From the NCBI RefSeq assembly GCF_029457495.1, contig NZ_CP120363.1:124001-188000 (forward strand): 64,000 bases of DNA, given 5' to 3'. Below are positions 52,720 to 60,886 of this stretch, one piece after another (within the stretch, counting starts at the first letter, position 1; each line of letters begins with the position of its first letter). The DNA comes from Chelativorans sp. AA-79. GTDB taxonomy: Bacteria > Pseudomonadota > Alphaproteobacteria > Rhizobiales > Rhizobiaceae. The notes under the pieces are model-generated. The model had not been told where the DNA came from, did not search any database, and was given only the letters and a program-made list of their open reading frames with translations. Made by a program: the position numbers and the translations under genes.

Positions 52720-54353
52720 TCCTCCACGGCCAACGACGGCAAATCGGTGTCGCATTCTTCGTCGTGGGCGATGTCCGGCACGGCAAAGTTTTTGTCCCCC
52801 GTCGCCATCAACGATCGATCCCGACGCTCGACATGCCGGCGCGCGCTCCTGGTCTTATGCCCGGCTGCGTCGACGAGTTGCCGCTGCCGTTCGACGGTGT
52901 CGAAGATCAGCTGCTCGTCCACGGCCTTGACGCCGCGCTCTTTCAATTCCGCGCGGGCCATGCGGTGTTCGCCGAGCGTAATGCGCGGGCGCCTGAGGTC
53001 GGCAAACCGGACCGGCCAATTCGTGCCGTCGGGGCCTTCCACAAAAACGCATGACAGGTCGCGCGGATCGAATCTGACGCGCATTCGACGAGCAGACCGG
53101 CCTGCCCATGGACTCAAAACATCGTCCCAGTAGCGAAGTCCGAACAGATGCACGCCGTCGCGTCGGATGCTGCGCTCCTCGAAGGGCAGGAAATCCTGGA
53201 GAAAGCGCTCGCGGTCATGGGGCAGTCGCAGGGAGTGCCGACGTGACGCAACAGCGTCGTCCCACGCGCTGACGGGCGGCAACTGCAAGCTGCTGTGGAT
53301 CTCTGCATGGTAGCGACCGACGATCTGAAGCGCGAGCCATTCTTCCAGTTCGTCGAGCGTCATTGCGGCATGTTTTTGCGGATCGTAGGAGCCGCGCGCG
53401 GCGACGTTGCTGGACGTCGTGCCGGGAAGCAGGTGGACCGCACCCATCATCGTGCCGATCAGCCGCTCGATATGGCCTCCATAGTGCGGACGCAGGACCG
53501 GCCGGTACTCAAGGGCGATGCCGTGTTCTGCCGTCCCTCGGGCCAGCGCCCTTCCATGGAATTCCTTGCCGTTGTCGACGTGGATCATGTCAGGCAGCCC
53601 GAAAACCGGCCACGCCGCCTGAATATTCCGAGCCTCGAGCCAAGGCTCCTTCGGCATCACCATATGCTGGACGCAGAGCGCGACAGACGCCGCCGACGGA
53701 TTTTCCAACGTGAGGTAGAACCCCGCCACCATCCGGCTTGCGATGTCGATAGCCAGCGTCAGCCAGGGTCGCTGAAGGGGCCGACGATGCACGGCATCAA
53801 CGATAAACAGATCGACCAATGTATGGTCGATCTGGACGATGTGAAGCGCGTGATCGGCGCGATATTCCTGCACCACGGGGTCAAAACGCTCACGCGCCGC
53901 CCGGGCTCCTTCTCTGTCGCGCACCAGCGCCCGCAGGTCCGCCTGATCGACGCGGGTCCGGACGGCGTTCCATGATGGTGGTATCAGGCCACGCCTATGG
54001 CACAACTCGCACACCCGATCATGAAGCGCGCTCACCGTGGGTCGTTCTCGCCGGCGGTACGTGTCGCGCATCGCCGTCTCGATGAGTTCCTCCATTTCCT
54101 CCGTCAGCAGCCGTCTTCCCTTCTCGGGACCAGGGCTGACGCTGAGCAGCGAACTCGTCACTGGAGTGTGGCGATAGCGGCGAACCAGCTGGTAAAGGCG
54201 CGCCCGGCCAAGGCCAAGCTGCCGGCACGCAACCCCGACATCCGCGGGCGACAGCGGGCCTTTTGCGACGAGCGGCCGGATGACGGTCTCCCGCTCCACC
54301 GCTTGCCGCCAGCAATCGTCGCCGACCACGAACTTGTCGCGCTTGCCCGCCAT
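52710..54353 (-). CDS. tniA: TniA/TnsB-like DDE transposase, module 3
   Basis: A 547-residue intact transposase: N-terminal DNA-binding helices (GVACRQLGLGRARLYQLVRRYR), catalytic Asp in HIVQIDHTLVDLFIVD, Asp in IHVDNGKEFHGRAL and Glu in GGHIERLIGTMMGAVHLLPGTT, then the C-terminal barrel (CVFVEGPDGTNWPVRFADLRRP). It is the functional counterpart of the frameshifted module 2 gene. A 128-bp divergent regulatory region with three 20-bp repeats separates it from the tyrosine recombinase gene. Confidence 0.94.
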   Translation of the reverse strand: MAGKRDKFVVGDDCWRQAVERETVIRPLVAKGPLSPADVGVACRQLGLGRARLYQLVRRYRHTPVTSSLLSVSPGPEKGRRLLTEEMEELIETAMRDTYRRRERPTVSALHDRVCELCHRRGLIPPSWNAVRTRVDQADLRALVRDREGARAARERFDPVVQEYRADHALHIVQIDHTLVDLFIVDAVHRRPLQRPWLTLAIDIASRMVAGFYLTLENPSAASVALCVQHMVMPKEPWLEARNIQAAWPVFGLPDMIHVDNGKEFHGRALARGTAEHGIALEYRPVLRPHYGGHIERLIGTMMGAVHLLPGTTSSNVAARGSYDPQKHAAMTLDELEEWLALQIVGRYHAEIHSSLQLPPVSAWDDAVASRRHSLRLPHDRERFLQDFLPFEERSIRRDGVHLFGLRYWDDVLSPWAGRSARRMRVRFDPRDLSCVFVEGPDGTNWPVRFADLRRPRITLGEHRMARAELKERGVKAVDEQLIFDTVERQRQLVDAAGHKTRSARRHVERRDRSLMATGDKNFAVPDIAHDEECDTDLPSLAVEEWS

Positions 54354-54380
54354 CCGTCGTCACCCTCGCCTTCGTCCACC

Positions 54381-54437
54381 AAATCAGGGTAAGAATCCAC
54401 CTAACCAGGGCGAATCCACCGATCCAGGGTGAGCGAG
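54381..54437. repeat. Three tandem repeats between tniA and the tyrosine recombinase (module 3)
   Basis: AAATCAGGGTAAGAATCCACC (54381-54401), TAACCAGGGCGAATCCACC (54402-54420) and GATCCAGGGTGAGCGAG (54421-54437) follow each other without gap. They have the size and spacing of transposase-binding iterons or of an operator shared by both divergent genes. Confidence 0.7.
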
Positions 54438-54481
54438 AAATGTTAAGAATCAGACACCTACAGTCCAGAGATTCAAAGTGA

Positions 54482-55726
54482 ATGACAGCCCGAACCGTCG
54501 ATCAAAACTCCGAAAAGCGTATTCATCCCGGCTCCGCTCGATCACAGGAAACACCGCCGGGTGTCGACCGGACCGCACCAACGACCTCGACCGAGCACGA
54601 TGGGACGATCCCCGACGACTGTCCAGACAGCGAGCTGCCCGACATCATCGACCTCGTCCTGGAGATGGGCCGCACGCCGGAAGAGCCGGCCGAAGCCCCC
54701 TCCCCTCTTCCGGTCGTCTCGACCCCGCGCCTGCCGGCACACCTCGACGCGCTGGCCGGCCGCGCGCGCGATTACGTCGAGGCGGCGAGCTCCGCCAATA
54801 CGCGCCGTGCCTACGCGTCCGATTGGAAACATTTTTCCTCCTGGTGCCGCCGCCAGGGTTTTTCGCTCATGCCGGCCGATCCACAGGCTGTGGGGCTGTA
54901 CATCACCGCGCTCGCATCCGGCACGGCCACAGGCACAGCGACCGGAGAGAAGAAATCGGTGTCGACGATCGAGCGCCGGCTGTCGGCGCTAACGTGGAAC
55001 TATGCCCAGCGCGGCCAGCCGCTCGACAGGAAGGACCGCCATATCGCCACCGTCATGGCCGGCATCCGCAACACCCACGCCGCCCCGCCCCGGCAGAAGG
55101 AGGCGGTGTTGCCGGAAGATCTGATCGCGATGCTGGAAACGCTCGAACGCGGCAGCCTGCGCGGGCTACGCGACCGCGCCATGCTGCTGCTCGGCTTCGC
55201 CGGCGGCCTGCGCCGGTCCGAAGTCGTCGGTCTCGACTGCGGGCGCGACCAGACCGAGGATTCTTCCGGCTGGATCGAATTCCTCGACAAGGGCCTGCTG
55301 TTGCGGTTGCGCGGCAAGACCGGCTGGCGCGAGGTCGAGATCGGCCGCGGCTCGTCGGATGCCACCTGCCCGCTCGTGGCGCTGGAGACCTGGCTGAAAT
55401 TTGCCCGCATCGCGCATGGCCCGCTGTTCCGGCGCGTCACGGGGCAAGGCAAATCTGTTGGTGCCAACCGGCTGAACGACCAGGAGGTCGCCCGCCTCGT
55501 CAAGCGCACCGCCTTGGCGGCTGGTGTGCGCGGAGATCTGCCCGAAGGCGAACGCGGGCTGATGTTCGCCGGCCATTCGCTCCGCGCTGGCCTGGCCTCC
55601 TCGGCCGAAGTCGACGAGCGTTTCGTGCAGAAGCAACTGGGACACTCGAGCGCCGAGATGACCCGCAAGTATCAGCGGCGGCGCGATCGGTTCCGCGTCA
55701 ACCTCACCAAGGCGTCGGGGCTGTAG
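54482..55726 (+). CDS. Tyrosine recombinase divergent from module 3
   Basis: 414 residues, paralogous to 42139-43428 and almost identical in the catalytic domain: GFAGGLRRSEVVGLD (Arg), HSLRAGLASSA (His-x-x-Arg), QLGHSSAEMTRKYQRRRD (His and Tyr). The N-terminal 80 residues diverge, except for a shared ELPDIIDLVLEMGRTPEEPAE stretch. That stretch suggests a conserved interaction motif. It is transcribed away from tniA and is followed after 45 bp by a convergent TA operon. Intact. Confidence 0.92.
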   Translation: MTARTVDQNSEKRIHPGSARSQETPPGVDRTAPTTSTEHDGTIPDDCPDSELPDIIDLVLEMGRTPEEPAEAPSPLPVVSTPRLPAHLDALAGRARDYVEAASSANTRRAYASDWKHFSSWCRRQGFSLMPADPQAVGLYITALASGTATGTATGEKKSVSTIERRLSALTWNYAQRGQPLDRKDRHIATVMAGIRNTHAAPPRQKEAVLPEDLIAMLETLERGSLRGLRDRAMLLLGFAGGLRRSEVVGLDCGRDQTEDSSGWIEFLDKGLLLRLRGKTGWREVEIGRGSSDATCPLVALETWLKFARIAHGPLFRRVTGQGKSVGANRLNDQEVARLVKRTALAAGVRGDLPEGERGLMFAGHSLRAGLASSAEVDERFVQKQLGHSSAEMTRKYQRRRDRFRVNLTKASGL

Positions 55727-55771
55727 AAAAAGCCCCCTCCCCTCCCCCACACGATCAGCGGAGCGTGGCGG

Positions 55772-56464
55772 TCAGGTTTTTTGCAGCGACGACAGCACCT
55801 CATCCAACACAGCGAGCGCGCTATCCAGGCTGTCGGCGGCCGACGCTTCGTAGTCAGACATGATCATCAGCTGCGCGATGGCACGCGTCACAAACTCCGG
55901 ATTCAGCCTCTCCAGCCGCTTCCTTGTCCCGGAAACCTCTTCCGGGAATGCACGGAGGGCATCGATAACGGCCTGCAGGTGCGTCCGCGCAGCGGCGGCG
56001 ATGTCGAAGATGTCGCGCGGCGTGGCTTCCGAGCCTCTGTAATAAACCTTCTTGGCGATAATCTCGGGAATGGTCTCGAGCCGGACCGTACGGCCTTCCA
56101 CCTCGCGTATCTCGAAGGGCGTCCGCGTCAACGGTCCGGCTACGATGAAGTCGATCTCACCGACGTTCTCGAAGGCGAATTTCTGAAACCGAAGCCCGTC
56201 ACCCAGATAGTCGGCCGGCATCGTTTCGACATGCAATCGGCTTCTGGACGGGTCGATAAACCCAAGCAATTGCGGGTCGTCGAGAAAAATATCGATATCA
56301 TGGCTCTCCCGATGTCCGATCTGGACCATCATGGCCGTGCCGCCACCAAACGACCATTCGAAGTCGTAGCCGCCGGCATTTGCGTGGAGCTGGTCGATCA
56401 GGTCGAGCGCAATGCGAAAAAGCCGCCGCCATTCGGACGGGCGTCGGCTCCTGCGTTCGGCCAT
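55772..56464 (-). CDS. AbiEii/AbiGii-type nucleotidyltransferase toxin
   Basis: 230 residues with the nucleotidyltransferase pattern FEWSFGGGTAMMVQIGHRESHDIDIFLDD (GG ... DxD), a second acidic strand (GEIDFIVAG) and RDIFDIAAA, as in the AbiEii/MenT toxin family. Members add nucleotides to tRNA or other targets and act as toxins or abortive-infection effectors. The ATG overlaps the stop of the upstream small gene by one base (TAATG), so they are coupled. It converges on the tyrosine recombinase of module 3, in the same relative position as RES behind module 2. Confidence 0.85.
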   Translation of the reverse strand: MAERRSRRPSEWRRLFRIALDLIDQLHANAGGYDFEWSFGGGTAMMVQIGHRESHDIDIFLDDPQLLGFIDPSRSRLHVETMPADYLGDGLRFQKFAFENVGEIDFIVAGPLTRTPFEIREVEGRTVRLETIPEIIAKKVYYRGSEATPRDIFDIAAAARTHLQAVIDALRAFPEEVSGTRKRLERLNPEFVTRAIAQLMIMSDYEASAADSLDSALAVLDEVLSSLQKT

Positions 56465-56829
56465 TACGCGGCGAGCGGATAGCTCTCGCCGGACCAGGCA
56501 GAGAACTCGACGGCAAAGGCCTTTAGGGCGGGGACCGGAATGCTATGCGCAGCAGCGAACTCGACCTGCTGTGCGACGGGAACCTCGGCGAAAAACGCAC
56601 TGACATGACCCGGATGCTGCTTGGCCAGTTCGATGTCCGCAAGGCAATGCGCCAGCCCCGCACCGTCCAGTTGATCGCTGTAGGGTGCGTTCACGGTCGT
56701 CAGGACTGAAGTCAAGTGCGTGCTCATAGCTCCGATAAAATAGTCGCTTCGGCCTGCTGACACAAGTTCCCGCCCCTCGCTTGCGATGGAGGTCGCTGCC
56801 ACCAAATAGGCTTCACTATCGGCAATCAC
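56464..56829 (-). CDS. Small protein, probable antitoxin partner of the nucleotidyltransferase
   Basis: 121 residues from a GTG at 56829, helical, acidic to neutral, without a recognisable helix-turn-helix: VIADSEAYLVAATSIASEGREL ... AFAVEFSAWSGESYPLAA. It is coupled to the nucleotidyltransferase gene by a one-base overlap and lies 40 bp downstream of repC, so transcription could come from its own promoter or from repC. AbiEi-type antitoxins are larger DNA-binding proteins, so this is not classic AbiEi. Antitoxin function is inferred from position only. Confidence 0.6.
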   Translation of the reverse strand: MIADSEAYLVAATSIASEGRELVSAGRSDYFIGAMSTHLTSVLTTVNAPYSDQLDGAGLAHCLADIELAKQHPGHVSAFFAEVPVAQQVEFAAAHSIPVPALKAFAVEFSAWSGESYPLAA

Positions 56830-56869
56830 CTCATATCGATAGCCGGTCGGGCGAGAGATTGGAGCATCG

Positions 56870-58216
56870 TCACCAGCGCTTTTTCTTCATTCTGTCGTGC
56901 AGCGACTGGCTGATCTCGAGCGAGTTGCCGGGGCCGCCAGCCTCCTGTCCTCGCCCATCACCGGCCGTTGGTTCTGACGTTTCCGGCCGCGCGGCCGCCT
57001 TCTCCAGGACGTCCATGCGGGCGTTCAGCAGCGCTGTGATCATCGGCCAGACCGAGAATTTTTCCGCCCGGGCTCGCTCCGTCAGGTCGCGCAGATAGCC
57101 GCCGCGGCTGCGGATGTGCTCGGCCCGTTGCAGGATCGCGGCAAGCACGATCGACGCACTTTGCAGGCCCATCACCTCGACCGCGTCCTGCCAGGCGCTG
57201 GGGCTCACCCCCATGCTCGGCCGGGCTCGATCAGCCGCGGCGCCAAGATCCCGCCAGGTCCGGATTTGCCCACCCTCGGCATACGGCACGATGTCGGGGC
57301 AGGCGCTCAGCACCATGCCCAAGGGCAGATCCCGTCGGGGCAGGCTCCGCACGTTATCGGTATGCTCGGCAGTGCCGCTCGCTTCATCTTTATTTCCTAA
57401 GCCGTATTCAGTTTCACCGGTAGGATTAAAGTCTGGGGTTGAATTTTGTATGTGCCGCTCAGTATGAGACTCATTGGCGTTCGAATCTTGTGAATTAACG
57501 AACGATTCCAAGGTCTGATGGATGTCGGCCCAGAGGTCTTCCAGTTCGTCTGCAATCCCTTCGATGAGTTGGCGCGGCGCTGTGCGTGGAAGACGGGCGA
57601 CGATCACTTCGTAGCGGCGCTGAAAGCCGCGCCAGTTTCCTGGAACGCTCTCATTGATCCCGGCCTCGATCATCTTGACGACGTCGCGCCGGCAGATCGT
57701 CAGCCGCTCCTTGACCAGACGGAACGCCTTTCGCTCGGCCGCGACGGCTTCCGCCAGTTCCTTGAACTCCAGCGCTCGCGCCAGGATCGGCGAGAGATCG
57801 AAGCCGTAGGCCTGCTCGATCGTGCCGCCTTGCCCTTTGCGTGCGAACCGCTTGCCGTTCGGACTGTCACGGCGGATGATCAGCCCGGCAGTCACCAAGA
57901 TGGCCAGGTGCCGCCTTAGCGTCGCCGGCGACATGCCGTTCGCACGCCGGATGAGTTGCTCGTTTGATGGGAAGACAACCAAGTTGCCCTCCGCGGTAAG
58001 CTCCTCCTGGCGATGGAACGTCAGCAGGGCGTTCAAGATCGCGAGGGCGCGATCCGTTGCCCCCAAAGCTTCCTTAGCCTCACGGATATCCCGGAACACC
58101 TGCCACTTTGAAACCGTCGTCCCCTTATCGATTGTTTTCGCCGTTGCCTGGCTTGCAATCATGCCAAGCGTCATCGGTCGCCGCCCAAAGGGCGTCGTTG
58201 CGGTATGCGTCTGCAT
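56870..58216 (-). CDS. repC: Plasmid replication initiator RepC
   Basis: 448 residues starting MQTHTATTPFGRRPMTLGMI, with strong ribosome site GGTGAGGGAAG. The N-terminal replication-initiator winged helix (LAILNALLTFHRQEELTAEGNLVVFPSNEQLIRRANGMSPATLRRHLAILVTAGLIIRRDSPNGKRFARK) and C-terminal PlasRpn-like half (PDIVPYAEGGQIRTWRDLGAAADRARPSMGVS) are typical of alphaproteobacterial RepC. It initiates at an origin within its own gene; an AT-rich stretch at about 57385-57510 is the likely origin. Expression is limited by the antisense RNA between repB and repC. Confidence 0.96.
   Translation of the reverse strand: MQTHTATTPFGRRPMTLGMIASQATAKTIDKGTTVSKWQVFRDIREAKEALGATDRALAILNALLTFHRQEELTAEGNLVVFPSNEQLIRRANGMSPATLRRHLAILVTAGLIIRRDSPNGKRFARKGQGGTIEQAYGFDLSPILARALEFKELAEAVAAERKAFRLVKERLTICRRDVVKMIEAGINESVPGNWRGFQRRYEVIVARLPRTAPRQLIEGIADELEDLWADIHQTLESFVNSQDSNANESHTERHIQNSTPDFNPTGETEYGLGNKDEASGTAEHTDNVRSLPRRDLPLGMVLSACPDIVPYAEGGQIRTWRDLGAAADRARPSMGVSPSAWQDAVEVMGLQSASIVLAAILQRAEHIRSRGGYLRDLTERARAEKFSVWPMITALLNARMDVLEKAAARPETSEPTAGDGRGQEAGGPGNSLEISQSLHDRMKKKRW
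57385..57510. other. AT-rich segment in repC, probable oriV
   Basis: Within repC the base composition changes to clearly AT-rich (runs such as TTTATTTCC, GAATTTTG, GTGAATTAACG), while the protein here is a low-complexity linker (ESHTERHIQNSTPDFNPTGE). In repABC replicons the origin lies in such an AT-rich stretch inside repC. Function is inferred from position and composition. Confidence 0.55.
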
Positions 58217-58274
58217 CTTCCCTCACCTATCGCAAGGCAAAAGAAACCTGCTCGCCGAATCGACGCCGTGACTC

Positions 58275-58370
58275 TTGACAGTGATTCGCGGATTTGCGAT
58301 TCTCAGGTTGCTAGACCTAATGAGAAGGGCTTCCGCGCGGTGACGTTCGGGGGCCTTTTTCTTTTGCGGA
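58275..58370 (+). ncRNA. Counter-transcribed RNA (incompatibility RNA) between repB and repC
   Basis: A promoter TTGACA (58275-58280), 17 bp, GATTCT (58298-58303) faces opposite to repABC. The transcript would start near 58310 and end at a terminator formed by GGCTTCCG / CGGGGGCC (with G-U pairs) followed by TTTTTCTTTT near 58360-58370, giving about 55-60 nt. In repABC plasmids such an RNA pairs with the repB-repC leader and represses repC. Confidence 0.8.
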
Positions 58371-58371
58371 T

Positions 58372-59382
58372 TCAGTCTCCTGTCCCAGTTCTCTCCGATT
58401 TCCTGAACGCCTCATAGAGGCTATCCAGATTACTCGAAATCCAAGCGCCAAAGGTATTCCCGTCCTTCGACTTGAAAGACATTATCAAAGCGTTCTGGCC
58501 TTGCTTCATGCTGACGCGAACCGATTTGTCAGCAGGCGCCCAAAGCTCAGAGGCAGTTTCCGGTTGGGCTGGATTGTCCTTTAGCAGTTTTAGTACAGCC
58601 TCGAAGCGGTCGACACTCGTCAGCATTTTGAAGTCTGATGAGTTTGCGAGGCTTCTCCAGTCTGCCTTTGGGCGAGCCTCGAGCATATCAGCTAGAGCGA
58701 CCCACCTTGGTCTTCCGAAGCCCGGAGCTGGCCCAATTGCCTCGACAAGCGTGATCGGTAACCGTCGCGCCAGCCCAATCATCTCGGACAAGACACCTTT
58801 GGAGCTCGTGCCGAACGTGGACATAATAACGGAACGAGACATGCCGCGCTCTTCAAGGCGAAGTGCGAACAGGGCGCGTTCGATAAAACTCAGATCCTTC
58901 CGCTCAAGATTTTCATTGCCTTGAGCGATAACCAATTCCTCATCCGACATTTCACGGACGACGGCCTTTACCCTTAGGCCGAGGGTTCGGAGAGCTGCGA
59001 CGCGGCGATGGCCAAAAGCTAGCTGATACCGTCCGTCCCTTTGGGGGTTCGATCGAACGAGTACTGGGACGGCCTGCCCGTTCGCACGAATGCTCTCGAC
59101 CAGGCTGCTAAACTCTTCACCCTCGTAATCGTCGAGTCGATCTTTGACGAACGAACCATCTATGAAGTCTGGTTCGATCTCGACGATTTTGGAGCCGTCA
59201 GCAAGTGCCTTCCGTAGCTCTTCTGCCTCTTTCGAAAGTCCGGAGATCGCTTCATTCATGCTTTGCAGCGCGCCTGATGCCACTTGGGGACGCTGCCGCT
59301 GCACTTTTGGGTTCTCAGTTGAGAACTCCGCGCTCGTCACAGGCATCAAGATATTTTTTAGCGCTTCGCGTCGCTTGGTCAT
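58372..59382 (-). CDS. repB: Plasmid partition protein RepB (ParB family)
   Basis: 336 residues from ATG 59382 (MTKRREALKNILMPV), overlapping the repA stop by four bases; an ATG 12 bases upstream is also possible. It has the ParB/RepB nuclease-like fold: FSSLVESIRANGQAVPVLVRSNPQRDGRYQLAFGHRRVAALRTLG, ENLERKDLSFIERALFALRLEERG, and a helix-turn-helix (SRSVIMSTFGTSSKGVLSEMIGLARRLP). It binds parS and with RepA segregates the plasmid. A near-perfect parS lies inside its own 5' region. Confidence 0.95.
   Translation of the reverse strand: MTKRREALKNILMPVTSAEFSTENPKVQRQRPQVASGALQSMNEAISGLSKEAEELRKALADGSKIVEIEPDFIDGSFVKDRLDDYEGEEFSSLVESIRANGQAVPVLVRSNPQRDGRYQLAFGHRRVAALRTLGLRVKAVVREMSDEELVIAQGNENLERKDLSFIERALFALRLEERGMSRSVIMSTFGTSSKGVLSEMIGLARRLPITLVEAIGPAPGFGRPRWVALADMLEARPKADWRSLANSSDFKMLTSVDRFEAVLKLLKDNPAQPETASELWAPADKSVRVSMKQGQNALIMSFKSKDGNTFGAWISSNLDSLYEAFRKSERTGTGD
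59311..59326. promoter_or_regulatory. parS: parS-like site inside repB
   Basis: GTTCTCAGTTGAGAAC matches the repABC parS consensus GTTNNNNGCNNNNAAC except for one central base (GT instead of GC), and is otherwise palindromic. It lies about 20 codons into repB. Confidence 0.75.
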
Positions 59383-60593
59383 TTCCGACCCCATGAATGT
59401 TTGACGAGATCCTCAATTTCGCCATTCACAGCATCCAGCGCTTCCATGGCCCTATCATAGGTCTGACGATGGAAATTTTCGCGACCGACCTCATAAAGAG
59501 TCTGCTTTGTGATCCCCGCATCCGAAATGGCCGCAGACTTCACCATCGCATTCGTAAGAACTCGATCGCCGAACAGGCTTCTCAATAGACCGGCAACTTG
59601 TGACTGGGAGCTATCGTTCGGCTCGTATCGCGTGAGGACATAGCGGAACCAATCATATCCGGCGTTGCCGCCTGCCTTCTCGACGACGTCGAATAAGCCT
59701 GCCGTCATGTGCAGAAACTGGCTCATAGAGGCGACATCCAGCATTTGCGGATGGATAGTCACCAACACCGAAGTCGCTGCGCACAGCGCGGACAGCGTCA
59801 GGTACCCGAGCGATGGCGGGCAATCGAGGATCACGATGTCGTAGTCATCCTCAACTCCTTTCAGCGCACCGGCCACGCGGGTGAAGAACATCCGATCTGC
59901 GGTCCGTCGGCCTTCGGTCAGCGCGCGTGGCGTCTCATGCTCAAATTCCTGTAGCTCAAGATTGCCGGGCACTATGTCGAGGCCGCTGAAGTATGTTTTC
60001 CTGATAACCCGGCTTATGAGGCGTTGCTGGTCGTCGTAGCGGATCGCACCGTATATCGTCTCGTTGGACCCGAGATCGAATTCGGGCTGAATACCGAACA
60101 GTGCAGATAAGGATGCCTGTGGATCGAGATCGACCGCAAGCACGCGATACCCACGCAGCGCGAAATATTGTGCCAAGTGAGCACTAGTGGTGGTCTTACC
60201 CGAACCGCCCTTGAAATTCGTAACGGCAATGACCTGCTGGTGTTCGTCACCTACCCGGCGGTTGATATAGTCCCGTTTATTTCGCCCGAGATGATCCCGG
60301 ATCGCATGAACCTGTTCCAGCGTGTACAGCCTTCGGCCGGCCGAATTCTTTTCGGCTTCTGGAATCACCCCATCCAAGACCAATGTCCGAAGATATGCAT
60401 CGCTGATTCCGATCAACTTCGCGGCTTCTCCAGCCATGAATCGCCGGAGTTCTTTTTGCTCTAGCGGCGCAAATGCACGTGCGCGCAACTGTTGAAGTTG
60501 AGCGCTGAGAATATCAGCATCAGCCTCGATCAGTCGCGTCAACGACTTTGGGGGCGATGCATGGTCGACTTTAATCAAATTGGCCTCGGCCAT
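59379..60593 (-). CDS. repA: Plasmid partition ATPase RepA (ParA family)
   Basis: 404 residues. The N-terminal 110 residues are a regulatory helix-turn-helix region (KELRRFMAGEAAKLIGISDAYLRTLVLDG), followed by the ParA-type ATPase with deviant Walker A KGGSGKTTT, Walker B LAVDLDPQASL and CPPSLGYLTLSALCAA. RepA provides the partition force and represses the operon with RepB. It is the first gene; its upstream region contains a perfect parS 124 bp before the start. Confidence 0.96.
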   Translation of the reverse strand: MAEANLIKVDHASPPKSLTRLIEADADILSAQLQQLRARAFAPLEQKELRRFMAGEAAKLIGISDAYLRTLVLDGVIPEAEKNSAGRRLYTLEQVHAIRDHLGRNKRDYINRRVGDEHQQVIAVTNFKGGSGKTTTSAHLAQYFALRGYRVLAVDLDPQASLSALFGIQPEFDLGSNETIYGAIRYDDQQRLISRVIRKTYFSGLDIVPGNLELQEFEHETPRALTEGRRTADRMFFTRVAGALKGVEDDYDIVILDCPPSLGYLTLSALCAATSVLVTIHPQMLDVASMSQFLHMTAGLFDVVEKAGGNAGYDWFRYVLTRYEPNDSSQSQVAGLLRSLFGDRVLTNAMVKSAAISDAGITKQTLYEVGRENFHRQTYDRAMEALDAVNGEIEDLVKHSWGRK

Positions 60594-60886
60594 AAAAAAC
60601 GCTCGACTGTGTTATTCGGCACTTTGAGCGTAAAATGACGTGAGTCTCTCGGGCGGTCAACAAATTAAGGGTTAACGAGACCTTAACGCGGGCAGTTGCG
60701 GCCGACCGCTTCGACGGTTCTCAGCTGAGAACGTCCTGGCGTTACGTTCAGGCGAGCTGCTGCTCTTCGGCGTCGCCGTTGAGCCAAACTCAAAACCCGA
60801 CCACCCCTCGGCAGCATGGCACGGCCTAAATCGCTCGACGCGACACCCCGAAAAGCGGGCGGCCGTGAGATGCTACACACCCCAAT
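60594..60886. other. repA upstream region
   Basis: A 293-bp region with no gene supported. It contains the repABC promoter region and the perfect parS at 60717-60732. On the minus strand a TTGACC box near 60655 may be a -35 element, but the -10 is not convincing. Confidence 0.6.
60717..60732. promoter_or_regulatory. parS: parS site upstream of repA
   Basis: A perfect 16-bp palindrome GTTCTCAGCTGAGAAC fitting GTTNNNNGCNNNNAAC, the RepB binding site of repABC replicons. Position upstream of repA fits partition and autoregulation. Confidence 0.92.

Noticed and set aside
51190..53133. 647-residue plus-strand frame
   Set aside because: It is antisense to tniQ, tniB and tniA of module 3, whose motifs and overlaps are convincing.
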